Source: Rhodospirillaceae bacterium UBA4468 (GTDB lineage Bacteria; Pseudomonadota; Alphaproteobacteria; Rhodospirillales; Casp-alpha2). Taken from it: 45,601 nucleotides of DNA. The DNA lies in contig DGOK01000058.1 in the NCBI GenBank assembly GCA_002389385.1, positions 1-45,601 on the forward strand, written 5' to 3'. Numbering within the stretch: the stretch's first letter is position 1; the number at the start of each line of letters is the position of its first letter. Shown here piece after piece: positions 33,587 through 41,744 of this stretch. The notes under the pieces were generated by a model. The model was not told the DNA's origin, ran no database searches, and worked only from the letters and a program-made list of their open reading frames with translations. Made by a program: the position numbers and the translations under genes.

Positions 33587-34546
33587 ATGTACCGCATATT
33601 GAAACGAAGACATTTAAAGATTTTACGACGTAATTTGGTCGTCGGCTCAACGCTCGCAATAGCGCTTGCGGCAGCGACACCATTGCATGCGCAAACATCT
33701 TCTTACCAGCCTGCGACAGATAACGTATCGATCAACTGGAATGCATTGAACAATGCAGGCCAAGTTCGCTCGGTCGTTTCAACGCAAGGTTATGCAAGCG
33801 CGCCAGTATCTCAGGGCGGTCTGTTAATGCCCGGGACACGGATGCCACGTTCGACGCTGCATGTTGCGCCGCCTGCTGGAAGCTCGAGCGTTCAACTGAG
33901 CAAGCCCGGCACAAAAAAAGCTGCACCTAAGCCTGCAATGGCGAAAGCACCAGCCCCGGCACCTGTACCTAAAGTTGCTGCTGCACCTGCGCCAAAACCT
34001 GCCATACCTGCACCAAGTGCACCTAAAAAATTAGCTGAGAAGAAGCCAGCAGCAAATGCGAGTGCGCCGCCTCCTCCTCCACCTGCAACTATTTCTGCAT
34101 CTGCACCACCTCCTCCACCGATGCCATCAGCGCCAGCAACTGCTGATGTGCCTGAAGCTCCAAAAGCGCCGGCTATATCTGCCGCGCCCGTCCCGACAGA
34201 GCAGGCATCTACCACATCAGCAACATCAACTGATGATGGCGCTGTTCAAGTTATCTTCAACGGTGGTGACACAAAGCTATCAGCTGACGGTCAAGCGGCT
34301 GTTGATAAAGTCTTGGGCGAGCTTGAAAAATCCGATGGCTTCCGCGTCCAATTGATGGCGCATGCTGTTGGTGACGACCTTACTGCTAGTCAGGCACGTC
34401 GCATTTCCTTATCGCGCGCATTGTCCGTAAGATCATACTTGATCGAAAAAGGTGTGCGCTCATCTCGCATTGATGTCCGCGCCCTCGGAGACAAGGGTGA
34501 AGGCGACCCAAAAAATCGCGTCGACGTTAATCTGATTGATCGCTAA
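33587..34546 (+). CDS. OmpA-domain protein with Pro/Ala-rich linker
   Basis: Exported protein of 319 residues. The N-terminus is basic (KRRHLKILRRNL) and followed by a signal sequence ending near TPLHAQTSS, so mature start is about residue 36. Residues 105-205 are a Pro/Ala/Lys-rich linker with PPPPP runs that could span the periplasm. The C-terminal part (about 220-319) resembles an OmpA/MotB peptidoglycan-binding domain: LSADGQAAVDKVLGELEKS, ARRISLSRALSVRSYLIEKG, RIDVRALGDKGEGDPKNRV and a terminal VDVNLI. GGAGG five bases before ATG 33587 supports the start; a TTG at 33569 is an alternative. It heads the MotA/MotB-like pair and probably works with it. Confidence 0.82.
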   Translation: MYRILKRRHLKILRRNLVVGSTLAIALAAATPLHAQTSSYQPATDNVSINWNALNNAGQVRSVVSTQGYASAPVSQGGLLMPGTRMPRSTLHVAPPAGSSSVQLSKPGTKKAAPKPAMAKAPAPAPVPKVAAAPAPKPAIPAPSAPKKLAEKKPAANASAPPPPPPATISASAPPPPPMPSAPATADVPEAPKAPAISAAPVPTEQASTTSATSTDDGAVQVIFNGGDTKLSADGQAAVDKVLGELEKSDGFRVQLMAHAVGDDLTASQARRISLSRALSVRSYLIEKGVRSSRIDVRALGDKGEGDPKNRVDVNLIDR

Positions 34547-34615
34547 GGCGCGATGCCTCAGCATCTTTATGCGCTGGGATATATCCTAAATCGGTTGCCT
34601 TAAGGATTTGCACAA

Positions 34616-35779
34616 ATGACACGCCCCACCCTTTATCTATTTCGTATGTTGATATTTTTGGGGATTGTTGCGGCAGCGTGTTTCTTTGTATTCGATCCCT
34701 TAAAAGAAGCATTCCTCGCGAATGCCGCATTGAATGGCCTTATTCTTGGCGTTCTGGTTCTGGGTATCGCATACAATTTTCGCCAAGCTGCATTGCTTTA
34801 CCCCGAAGTCAAATGGCTTGAGCGGTTCCGAGACAATTTAGCTGAAACAGAAGCTGGCTTGCAGGTCCGTCTCCCGGACAATGCTGAGAGCCCAAACCTT
34901 TTAGGCCCAATGGCGACCATGCTTGCAGATCGGCGCGGCGCCCGGTTCAGTCTATCAGCCTTAAGCATGCGATCTATTCTTGATGGTATTGTCGCAAGAC
35001 TAGACGAAAGCCGCGATCTATCTCGTTACAATATCGGCTTGCTCATTTTCTTGGGCCTTTTAGGGACTTTTTGGGGATTACTCGAGACCGTTAGCTCTAT
35101 TGGTGATGTTATCAGCAGCTTGAATGTCGATGGCGGCGAAACTGCGCAAGTATTTGCAAACCTTCAAGCCGGCTTAAAAACGCCTATTGATGGCATGGGG
35201 ACTGCGTTCTCTTCATCCTTATTTGGTCTGGCAGGCTCCCTCGTTCTTGGATTTCTGGACTTACAAGCGGGCCAGGCCCAAAACCGATTTTATAATGACC
35301 TCGAAGAATGGCTATCAAGTGTTACCCGATTATCGAGCGGCGCCCTTGGGTCTGAAGGCGAGCAAGGGGTACCTGCATATGTTTCTGCGTTGCTGGAACA
35401 GACGGCTGAAAGCCTTGAAAACCTCCAGGTCATTATGGCTCGGGGTGAGGAAGGCAAGTTTGCCGTCAATACAGGCCTGAGTGAACTTGCGAATAAGGTT
35501 GAGACATTGACCGAGCATATGCGTACCGAGCAAGCCGTGATGCGCCGGTTGGCCGAAACTCAGGTCGAAATGAAACCGATATTGGAAAAACTTGCTCAAA
35601 ACACCGGATCAACAAGCAGTTCTGATGACGCGACGAGCGCACATCTCCGTAATTTGGACAAGAATATGCAGCGCTTGGTTGATGAAACCGCCCTGTCTCG
35701 GAACGAAATCACAGATGCCCTTAGGCGTGAAATTCGCCTGCTGGCTCGTACTATCGCCGCGACCGGCGACGTTAACTAA
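34616..35779 (+). CDS. MotA/TolQ/ExbB-like proton channel protein
   Basis: Inner-membrane protein of 387 residues with four hydrophobic helices at about 10-27, 35-52, 140-165 and 195-220. The third and fourth carry the MotA/ExbB core (FLGLLGTFWGLLETVSSIG and MGTAFSSSLFGLAGSLVLGF). The last 170 residues are cytoplasmic and helical, with a coiled-coil pattern (LANKVETLTEHMRTEQAVM, then LRNLDKNMQRLVDETALSR). It is neither the flagellar MotA nor TolQ, which is encoded at 23.1 kb. The downstream gene starts 11 bases later and encodes the MotB/OmpA-like partner, so the two should form an ion-driven stator of unknown task. Confidence 0.85.
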   Translation: MTRPTLYLFRMLIFLGIVAAACFFVFDPLKEAFLANAALNGLILGVLVLGIAYNFRQAALLYPEVKWLERFRDNLAETEAGLQVRLPDNAESPNLLGPMATMLADRRGARFSLSALSMRSILDGIVARLDESRDLSRYNIGLLIFLGLLGTFWGLLETVSSIGDVISSLNVDGGETAQVFANLQAGLKTPIDGMGTAFSSSLFGLAGSLVLGFLDLQAGQAQNRFYNDLEEWLSSVTRLSSGALGSEGEQGVPAYVSALLEQTAESLENLQVIMARGEEGKFAVNTGLSELANKVETLTEHMRTEQAVMRRLAETQVEMKPILEKLAQNTGSTSSSDDATSAHLRNLDKNMQRLVDETALSRNEITDALRREIRLLARTIAATGDVN

Positions 35780-35790
35780 GGTCGCCCTGG

Positions 35791-37047
35791 ATGGCCGCTA
35801 TCAGTCGCCGCGAGCATAGATCAACGGTCATATGGCCAGGCTTCGTCGATGCTCTGGCAACCCTCTTGATGGTGATCATCTTTCTGTTGCTGATCTTCGT
35901 GATGGCGCAGTTCTTCTTAGGCCAGGCGTTATCTGGGCGCGATAAGGCCCTCAAAGAATTAGAGAACGACTTGAGTGCCTTGTCTTCAGTATTAGCACTC
36001 ACCAAATCTGAGAATACGCAGTTACAAACAAACGTAGATAGCCTTCAGGACCAGTTATCCGCATCTCTGGATAGCCGTGCCAACATCGAACAGCAACTCG
36101 CAGCCCTCAGGCTCGACTATGCCTCAGCAACGGCAGAGCTCTCAGAGTTTAAAGCACGTTCCGTCGCCGATAAAGAAGCGATTGATCGCCAATTATCTGA
36201 AATTGCTGACCTCAGTGGTGATGTGGCGGCGTTAAAAGCCCTGAAAGATGAGCTTGAGAAAGAGGTTTCGACCCTTTCATTTAGAGCGCAAGCGGCCGAG
36301 GATGCTACGAAACAGCTAGAACAGTCTTTATCTGAGACCACAACGTCCCTTGCGAAAACCTCAAGCGAGCGAGACGAGCTAAAAGTCGGGCTTGCAGAAA
36401 AACAAGAGATCGCCGACACCGCACGTGCCCAGCTTGCATTAATGAATAAGCAAATGGCCGCGTTGCGCCAGCAGTTGAATCAGTTGAATGCAGCCTTGGA
36501 AGCCTCTGAGCTTGATGCCAAAGAGAAGAACGTACAGATTGAATTGCTTGGCCAGCGACTTAATGCAGCGCTTGCGTCCAAAGTTCAGGAACTGTCACGC
36601 TATCGATCAGAGTTCTTTGGAAGGTTGCGCCAGCTAATTGGCAATCGTGACGATGTACAGATCGTCGGAGACCGGTTTGTCCTACAATCAGAATTGTTGT
36701 TTGCGAAAGGATCAGCGGATATCGCTGCCGGTGGCGAACGTGAACTCGGCAAACTCGCAACGACCTTGCTTGAAATTGCACTTAAAATGCCTGGTGATAT
36801 TGACTGGATTTTACGCGTAGACGGCCATACCGACAACGATCCTATTGCCACCGCAAAGTTTCCATCAAATTGGGAACTATCTACTGCCCGCGCCTTGTCT
36901 GTTGTGCACACCTTGATCAAGGCCGGCATTCCAGCGAAACGTCTTGCTGCAACAGGATTTGGCGAACACTATCCCCTTACATCCGGCTCGAATGAGATTG
37001 CAAAAGCAAAGAATCGCCGTATCGAACTCAAATTTACGCAGCGATAA
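35791..37047 (+). CDS. MotB/TolR-like OmpA-domain protein with long coiled coil
   Basis: Partner of the preceding channel protein, 418 residues. Residues 15-45 form one membrane helix with a MotB/TolR-like start: PGFVDALATLLMVIIFLLLI, where the Asp is placed as the proton-carrying residue. About 50-275 is an uninterrupted coiled coil (LQTNVDSLQDQLSASLDSRA, LEKEVSTLSF, RQQLNQLNAALEASELD). About 285-418 is an OmpA/MotB peptidoglycan-binding domain with RVDGHTDNDPI and GFGEHYPLTSGSNEIAKAKN followed by RRIELKF. The long coiled coil could extend the stator to the peptidoglycan. The MFS gene begins three bases after its stop. Confidence 0.87.
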   Translation: MAAISRREHRSTVIWPGFVDALATLLMVIIFLLLIFVMAQFFLGQALSGRDKALKELENDLSALSSVLALTKSENTQLQTNVDSLQDQLSASLDSRANIEQQLAALRLDYASATAELSEFKARSVADKEAIDRQLSEIADLSGDVAALKALKDELEKEVSTLSFRAQAAEDATKQLEQSLSETTTSLAKTSSERDELKVGLAEKQEIADTARAQLALMNKQMAALRQQLNQLNAALEASELDAKEKNVQIELLGQRLNAALASKVQELSRYRSEFFGRLRQLIGNRDDVQIVGDRFVLQSELLFAKGSADIAAGGERELGKLATTLLEIALKMPGDIDWILRVDGHTDNDPIATAKFPSNWELSTARALSVVHTLIKAGIPAKRLAATGFGEHYPLTSGSNEIAKAKNRRIELKFTQR

Positions 37048-37050
37048 TTT

Positions 37051-38226
37051 ATGCCAATACTTTTTCTTATTGTTGTGATCGATCTGATCGGCTTTGGCAT
37101 TACCATCCCACTGTTGCCGTTTTACGCCGAACATTATCAAGCAACACCGGCTCAAGTCGGGTCTCTGATGGCTATATATTCGGTAACTCAGTTCATCGCT
37201 GCGCCATTCTGGGGGCATTTAAGCGACCGCATTGGACGCAAGCCAGTTTTGTTAGGATCAATGGCGGGGGCTGCGCTCGCGTATATTTGGCTTGGGACTG
37301 CTGAAACGCTTTTGGCGTTGTTTGCTGCACGCGCCATGGCGGGTTTCATGGCAGGAAATATCTCTACGGCCTTTGCGTATATCGCTGACATCACAACCAA
37401 AGAAAACCGTGCCAAAGGCATGGGCTTGATGGGCGCTGCATTCTCAATCGGCTTTATTTTAGGTCCGGCGATCGGCGGCATACTCGCAGGCTCAGATCCA
37501 GCAAATGCAGATTTCAGAACGCCAAGTTTCCTTGCAGCAGGCCTATCTATCGCGGCGTGCGTATTGGGAATCTTTATTTTAAAGGAAAGTTTGTCACCAG
37601 AATCGCGAGCAAGAATCCGATCTCAAACCAGCGTCGCCAGAATGGCAGCACTTATGGATGCACTAAAAACGCCTGGCATCGGAGTTTTATTAATTCTCGC
37701 TTTTCTATCGACACTCGTTTTTGCAGGCCTCGAATCAACATTTGCCATGTGGTCGCGTCGCCAGTTTGACTGGGGACCCGAGCAAAATGGCTATTTATTT
37801 GCCTTTATTGGTTTCCTTGCAGCCCTCGTCCAAGGAGGCTTAATGGGACGATTGGCGAAACTATTTAGTCTCGAAAAGCTTATTCTTGCAGGCGCGATTG
37901 CGTTAAGCGTTGGGCTCGTATGCGTACCTCTAGTGAGTTCCGTACCACAACTCGTGATCGCGATGACAATCGCAACATTGGGCTTTAGTGTCATGTCACC
38001 AGCTCTAAATACTGCGATTTCAGTCAGAGGTGACGCCGACGTTCAGGGCGGTTTAATGGGCGTAACACGTTCTACAACAACCATGTCTCGTATGGTTGGC
38101 CCCGCAATAGCGGGTGTAGCGTTCGGATTTATCGGGATAAACGCACCGTACTTCGCTGGCTCTATCCTCATGTTATTAGTGGCTTTTATTGCATATTGGT
38201 CATTATTTCGATCTGCGAAGGCATAA
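37051..38226 (+). CDS. MFS transporter, TetA/DHA1-like
   Basis: Inner-membrane secondary transporter of 391 residues with about 12 helices. The motif between helices 2 and 3 is GHLSDRIGRKPVLL, typical of MFS, and the motif C region AAFSIGFILGPAIGGIL marks it as a DHA1-type drug:proton antiporter. The opening (VVIDLIGFGITIPLLPFY) is close to TetA-class proteins, but such chromosomal relatives rarely give tetracycline resistance; substrate unknown. It starts three bases after the MotB-like gene, with no visible ribosome site, so it may depend on coupling. rpmE follows after 96 bases. Confidence 0.85.
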   Translation: MPILFLIVVIDLIGFGITIPLLPFYAEHYQATPAQVGSLMAIYSVTQFIAAPFWGHLSDRIGRKPVLLGSMAGAALAYIWLGTAETLLALFAARAMAGFMAGNISTAFAYIADITTKENRAKGMGLMGAAFSIGFILGPAIGGILAGSDPANADFRTPSFLAAGLSIAACVLGIFILKESLSPESRARIRSQTSVARMAALMDALKTPGIGVLLILAFLSTLVFAGLESTFAMWSRRQFDWGPEQNGYLFAFIGFLAALVQGGLMGRLAKLFSLEKLILAGAIALSVGLVCVPLVSSVPQLVIAMTIATLGFSVMSPALNTAISVRGDADVQGGLMGVTRSTTTMSRMVGPAIAGVAFGFIGINAPYFAGSILMLLVAFIAYWSLFRSAKA

Positions 38227-38322
38227 ACATTACATATTCCGCAAAAGAACATGCACGGCGGGCTTGAAAGCATCCTGACTAATGGCTATAACGCGTCCTC
38301 GTTTGAAGCGGAGCGTAAAACC

Positions 38323-38547
38323 ATGAAAAAAGACCTGCACCCAAAATACCATGAGATTAATGTTCAGATGACTGATGGTACAACATTCACGACGCGTTCG
38401 ACTTGGGGCAGCCCTGGCGATACGCTAAAGCTCGATATCGATCCAACATCTCACCCAGCTTGGACTGGCGTGCATCGTTTGATGGATAGCGGCGGACAGC
38501 TCGCGAAATTTAATAAGCGTTTCTCAGCAATTGGCCTTAAAAACTAA
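38323..38547 (+). CDS. rpmE: Ribosomal protein L31, cysteine-free form
   Basis: Large-subunit protein of 74 residues, starting MKKDLHPKYHEINVQMTDG. The region TRSTWGSPGDTLKLDIDP and SHPAWTGVHRLMDSGGQ matches the alphaproteobacterial L31. No CxxC zinc ribbon is present, so it is the zinc-independent (C-minus) form; a separate zinc-binding paralogue cannot be excluded elsewhere. The frame is open back to 38251, but ATG 38323 has GGAG nine bases upstream and the family's conserved start. A strong terminator follows at 38572. Confidence 0.93.
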   Translation: MKKDLHPKYHEINVQMTDGTTFTTRSTWGSPGDTLKLDIDPTSHPAWTGVHRLMDSGGQLAKFNKRFSAIGLKN

Positions 38548-38571
38548 TTTATTTGCGATACGATTTATGAC

Positions 38572-38605
38572 AACGCCTCTTTGGGAAACCAAAGAGGCGT
38601 TTTTC
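38572..38605 (+). terminator. Intrinsic terminator after rpmE
   Basis: Stem AACGCCTCTTTGG (38572-38584), loop GAAA, stem CCAAAGAGGCGTT (38589-38601), then a T run. Thirteen perfect pairs and a T tract make this a strong rho-independent terminator on the plus strand. Confidence 0.93.
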
Positions 38606-38774
38606 ATATTTAGCATAATATTTCGTTCATAATTTGTAGTGTAAAATCAAATTGTTATCGGATTCTCTTTTTGTTATTTTAAAGTCATTAGGATGATGTT
38701 GAGACAATTTGTACACTCGGCAGAATTTATTGCGCGTATAATGATAAATTAATCGCGCATGAGGAGGTTTAAGC

Positions 38775-40562
38775 GTGCCCGGGATTACTCAGTTTGAGGT
38801 CCAGGTCCAACAGGGCCAGCGGTGGAGCATCCACGCGCAGTTCGGCTCCTTCCAAAAGGAGGCTGCCGTAGATGAGGCGCGTGGCCTTGAGAACATGCCA
38901 GGCATCAACGGCGTTAAAGTTGTCAGAGAAGTTTATGATCCTGATCGCGGCTCATCCCAAGAATTTATTATTTATAAAAGCGCTGGAGTCTCCTCGCTTG
39001 ATGCCCATGAAACAGATGTAACATCAACAGGTAGCAGCGGTCGCGGCGGCGGCAGCCGATGGAATGACGATGATGATAACTTAAGTGCTACTTTCACGTC
39101 ACTGACTGACGATGATGCGCCTAGAAAGTCCTGTAAGAAATCTGTCGCAACCAAAGAAAATTCATTCACGGTGGTCATTGTAAAATTGCTGATGGTCGCC
39201 CTTATCAGTCTTACCATTGCCGGTTTTTTTGCTTTCATGACCTCAAGTTTGATCAGCGGTAAAAACTTGTTTGGTATTCGGATGCTCGGCAATGATGTCG
39301 ATAACGTCTTGTTTATCGTGTTCGTTGGAACTTTCTTGCTAGCAGCATTGATGATGGTATCTAGCCTCCTGCGGACGACAAACATCAAAGAGCGTCGTCG
39401 GGCTCCAAAAGCTAAAAATCAACAAGCAGGAATGCGTAAAGTTACCAAGGTCCGTAAGAAAAAGCGCAAACAGCGCCCTAAACCTGATGGCGATGAAGAT
39501 GGCATGCGTGAAAATTATGATGCAAAAGAAGACGATAATGTAAATGACCGCCTGCGTGAAGAAATGGGCGGCAAGACATCTGACGAAGCAGGAACTGCAC
39601 CACCTGTAGATAATGCAGCTTCATCATCCGGGTTATCGCCGAAAGAAGAAAAGCAAAAAACCTTCATGATGAAAGCATTGGGCACTGCACTTGAAGGGTC
39701 CAAGTTCAACAAAGAAAAACTCCATAACTTCAACAAGTTTGGCGTTAACCTCTGGGTCGCAGGTGCGACTGAGACACTCGTTCAAAGCCGTGGCATTGAT
39801 CAGGCTGCCGCCAATAAAATTCTTGGTGATAGCGTTCAAGTGCTTGGTTATAAAAAATCCCATGCAGAAAATTTTGCAGGGAAGTACGAAGAATATCTTC
39901 TTCAAGACAGTCGCTATATGCAAATGTTCCAGGCTGGTAGAAACGCGATGAATACATTCATGAGCCATGAAGGCCACATTTCACGTCATATGGATAGCGC
40001 GCTTGAAGAGTGGAACAAGCCAAAGCAAATAGAAGAGCAACCACGCGTCATCACCGTGCTGTTTACCGATATCGCGGGTTCAACTGCGATCATCCAAGAA
40101 CTGGGAGATGCTGGCGCACAGGAAATCGTCAGAGCGCACAACCGTGTTGTCCGTGAGGCACTGACACAGTTCCCTGGCCGTGAAGTCAAACACACAGGCG
40201 ATGGCATCATGGCATCGTTTGAGCAAGCCTCAGACAGCGTTGAAGCCGCTATAATGATGCAACGGGGTGCTAACACCCACACGCAAGGCAATCCTAAGCT
40301 ACCGTTACTCCTAAAGATCGGTATTAACGCCGGTGAGCCTATTCAGGAAGATAACGATCTGTTTGGCTCAACCGTTCAGATGTCCGCTCGCATCGTCGAT
40401 AAAGCGCAAAAGAATGAGATTTTTGTGTCAGATGTTGTAAAGGGTATTTGTAGCGGTAAAAGCTATCGATTCGTCAATAGAGGCGGGTTTGAGATGAAGG
40501 GCTTTGATGGCCCCGTTACATTATGGGAAGTTGACTGGCGCCGTGCACAAGCGGCTGAATAA
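38775..40562 (+). CDS. Membrane-bound class III adenylate/guanylate cyclase
   Basis: Nucleotide cyclase of 595 residues. Start is GTG 38775 with AGGAGG eight bases ahead. Residues 1-70 form an unassigned alpha/beta domain (FEVQVQQGQRWSIHAQFGSF, VKVVREVYDPD). Two membrane helices are at about 133-158 and 174-198. A basic then acidic linker follows (about 205-285), then a helical region (290-415). The catalytic domain covers about 420-590. Metal Asp residues are in LFTDIAGST (about 432) and HTGDGIMASF (about 474); VKHTGDG has the base-selecting Lys and DLFGSTV the Asp, favouring ATP. The usual Asn of V-N-x-A-A-R is Gln (VQMSAR), while the Arg is kept. Product cAMP is likely, not proven. Confidence 0.9.
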   Translation: MPGITQFEVQVQQGQRWSIHAQFGSFQKEAAVDEARGLENMPGINGVKVVREVYDPDRGSSQEFIIYKSAGVSSLDAHETDVTSTGSSGRGGGSRWNDDDDNLSATFTSLTDDDAPRKSCKKSVATKENSFTVVIVKLLMVALISLTIAGFFAFMTSSLISGKNLFGIRMLGNDVDNVLFIVFVGTFLLAALMMVSSLLRTTNIKERRRAPKAKNQQAGMRKVTKVRKKKRKQRPKPDGDEDGMRENYDAKEDDNVNDRLREEMGGKTSDEAGTAPPVDNAASSSGLSPKEEKQKTFMMKALGTALEGSKFNKEKLHNFNKFGVNLWVAGATETLVQSRGIDQAAANKILGDSVQVLGYKKSHAENFAGKYEEYLLQDSRYMQMFQAGRNAMNTFMSHEGHISRHMDSALEEWNKPKQIEEQPRVITVLFTDIAGSTAIIQELGDAGAQEIVRAHNRVVREALTQFPGREVKHTGDGIMASFEQASDSVEAAIMMQRGANTHTQGNPKLPLLLKIGINAGEPIQEDNDLFGSTVQMSARIVDKAQKNEIFVSDVVKGICSGKSYRFVNRGGFEMKGFDGPVTLWEVDWRRAQAAE

Positions 40563-40629
40563 AGACAGTATCCCATTCTTTTCATCTAACGCCTCTATAG
40601 ATTATTTTTAATAAAAATACTATTCCCCC

Positions 40630-40657
40630 CTTGCAGACAAATTCTCCGAAACTATTT
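40630..40657 (+). promoter_or_regulatory. Candidate RpoH (sigma32) promoter of hsp20
   Basis: CTTG at 40630-40633 and CTATTT at 40652-40657, separated by 18 bases, resemble the alphaproteobacterial sigma32 consensus (CTTG, then CYTATNT). It would start a leader of about 110 bases, which holds the ROSE-like hairpin. The spacing and -10 match are fair rather than perfect. Confidence 0.5.
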
Positions 40658-40703
40658 CATTCTTGGAACGAGCGGACGCCAATTGGGTTCGCTTACTTTA
40701 ACG

Positions 40704-40775
40704 GAGCCCGTCTAGGGGCCGTCAAAATGCTCTGACGCGGGCTCATAATTCAAATCGCTCAAAGGAGGATTTGCT
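40704..40775 (+). promoter_or_regulatory. ROSE-like RNA thermometer in hsp20 leader
   Basis: Two hairpins end at the start codon. The first pairs GAGCCCGTC with GACGCGGGCTC (about 40704-40744, small bulge). The second, 40752-40772, pairs AAATC with GATTT and CTC with GAG around loop AAAG, leaving a bulged G at 40757. It covers the ribosome site AGGAGG, and the anti-SD side reads TCGCT, fitting the ROSE consensus U-Y-G-C-U. ROSE elements melt on heat shock to allow hsp20 translation in alphaproteobacteria. Confidence 0.75.
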
Positions 40776-41234
40776 ATGCGTACGATTGATTTCTCACCAC
40801 TTTTCCGTCATTCCGTTGGCTTTGACCGCATGCAGCGGCTGCTCGACGCAACGGCTCAAAATGAACAAAACAGCGCCTACCCGCCTTATAACATCGAACA
40901 ACTCGGTGAAGACGGCTATCAGGTAACGTTGGCTGTTGCTGGCTTCTCAGAAGACGATGTCGACATCACCCTCACAGAGCGCACATTGGTCGTTTCTGGC
41001 AAGATGGGCGCTGATGACGATAGCCAAGTGTACCTCCACCGTGGCATCGCTGGCCGTGCATTTGAACGCCGGTTTGAACTCGCTGACCATATCAAAGTGA
41101 AAGGCGCTTCTCTTGAGAACGGCCTCCTCCACATTGAATTGGAGCGTGTTGTGCCTGAAAGCGAAAAGCCACGTAAAATCGAGATTGTAGCACCATCTGG
41201 TGCTATGAAGATTGAGCAGCAAAAAGCCGCTTAA
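40776..41234 (+). CDS. Small heat shock protein, Hsp20/IbpA family
   Basis: ATP-independent holdase chaperone of 152 residues. N-terminal FSPLFRHSVGFDRMQRLLD matches class A IbpA-like proteins of alphaproteobacteria. The alpha-crystallin domain is at about 35-125 (YQVTLAVAGFSEDDVDITL, LVVSGKM, YLHRGIAGRAFERRFELAD, GLLHIELERVVP). The C-terminal I-x-I type anchor is RKIEIVAP. The AGGAGG ribosome site lies within a ROSE-like hairpin, and a sigma32-like promoter lies upstream, so heat induction at two levels is expected. A terminator follows at 41260. Confidence 0.95.
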   Translation: MRTIDFSPLFRHSVGFDRMQRLLDATAQNEQNSAYPPYNIEQLGEDGYQVTLAVAGFSEDDVDITLTERTLVVSGKMGADDDSQVYLHRGIAGRAFERRFELADHIKVKGASLENGLLHIELERVVPESEKPRKIEIVAPSGAMKIEQQKAA

Positions 41235-41259
41235 ATAGTCGCAATCAACTGATTATAGA

Positions 41260-41293
41260 AAGTGCGTCCAGGATACTGGGCGCGCTTTTTTAT
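41260..41293 (+). terminator. Intrinsic terminator after hsp20
   Basis: Stem AAGTGCGTCCAG (41260-41271), loop GATA (41272-41275), stem CTGGGCGCGCTT (41276-41287; two G-U pairs) followed by TTTTATTT. It lies 26 bases after the hsp20 stop, between the convergent hsp20 and thioesterase genes. Confidence 0.85.
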
Positions 41294-41304
41294 TTCGTTG
41301 GGTT

Positions 41305-41736
41305 CTAGGCAAACGTCTCGATAAGTTTTCGGATATCTGCCGGAATTTGGATGGATTTATGCGTATCTTTGTCGATAAAGACATGAACGAAATGCCCTGT
41401 AGATGCAGGGATCTCATTACCCTCACCAAAAAGCGCGATCTCATAAGTAACACTCGTGCCGCCCAAACGCCCTGCACGTAATCCTGCGGTAATCGTCTCT
41501 GGAAATGCTAAAGGGCGATGAAACCGGCATAGGCTCTCTACGACCAATGGATAGCTTTGATCGCGTTGCCAATCAATCTCTAGAGGGCCCATCGTGAAAC
41601 GAACAACGACCGTCTCAATCATACGGTTATAAACAACATTATTAAGATGCCCGAGCATGTCGTTATCGCCCCAACGTGTCGGAATATCTGTTCGAAAGCC
41701 AAAATCGTCTATACGCAAATCAAGAAAATTTGTCAT
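41305..41736 (-). CDS. Acyl-CoA thioesterase, hot-dog fold (copy 1)
   Basis: Thioesterase of the 4-hydroxybenzoyl-CoA thioesterase/FadM-like group, 143 residues. The N-terminal TRWGDNDMLGHLNNVVYNR holds the catalytic Asp (D-x-x-G-H-x-N-N). Later SVTYEIALFGEGNE and STGHFVHVFIDKDT complete the hot-dog. It is clearly paralogous to the next gene upstream (41745-42179), eight bases away, with matching HFVHVF and GHxNNV motifs. Substrate unknown; acyl-CoA trimming is likely. Confidence 0.87.
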   Translation of the reverse strand: MTNFLDLRIDDFGFRTDIPTRWGDNDMLGHLNNVVYNRMIETVVVRFTMGPLEIDWQRDQSYPLVVESLCRFHRPLAFPETITAGLRAGRLGGTSVTYEIALFGEGNEIPASTGHFVHVFIDKDTHKSIQIPADIRKLIETFA

Positions 41737-41744
41737 TACTTAAC

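Noticed and set aside
33892..34215. Gly/Ala-rich minus-strand open frame
   Set aside because: Antisense shadow of the Pro/Ala-rich linker of the OmpA-domain protein.
34616..37047. Zorya-type anti-phage system (ZorA/ZorB)
   Set aside because: The pair has MotA- and MotB-like parts, but no ZorC, ZorD or ZorE gene follows, the ZorA-like tail is short, and the neighbours are housekeeping genes.
37051..38226. Tetracycline resistance gene
   Set aside because: The similarity is to the general DHA1/TetA-like family; nothing mobile is near and no resistance-specific feature can be claimed.
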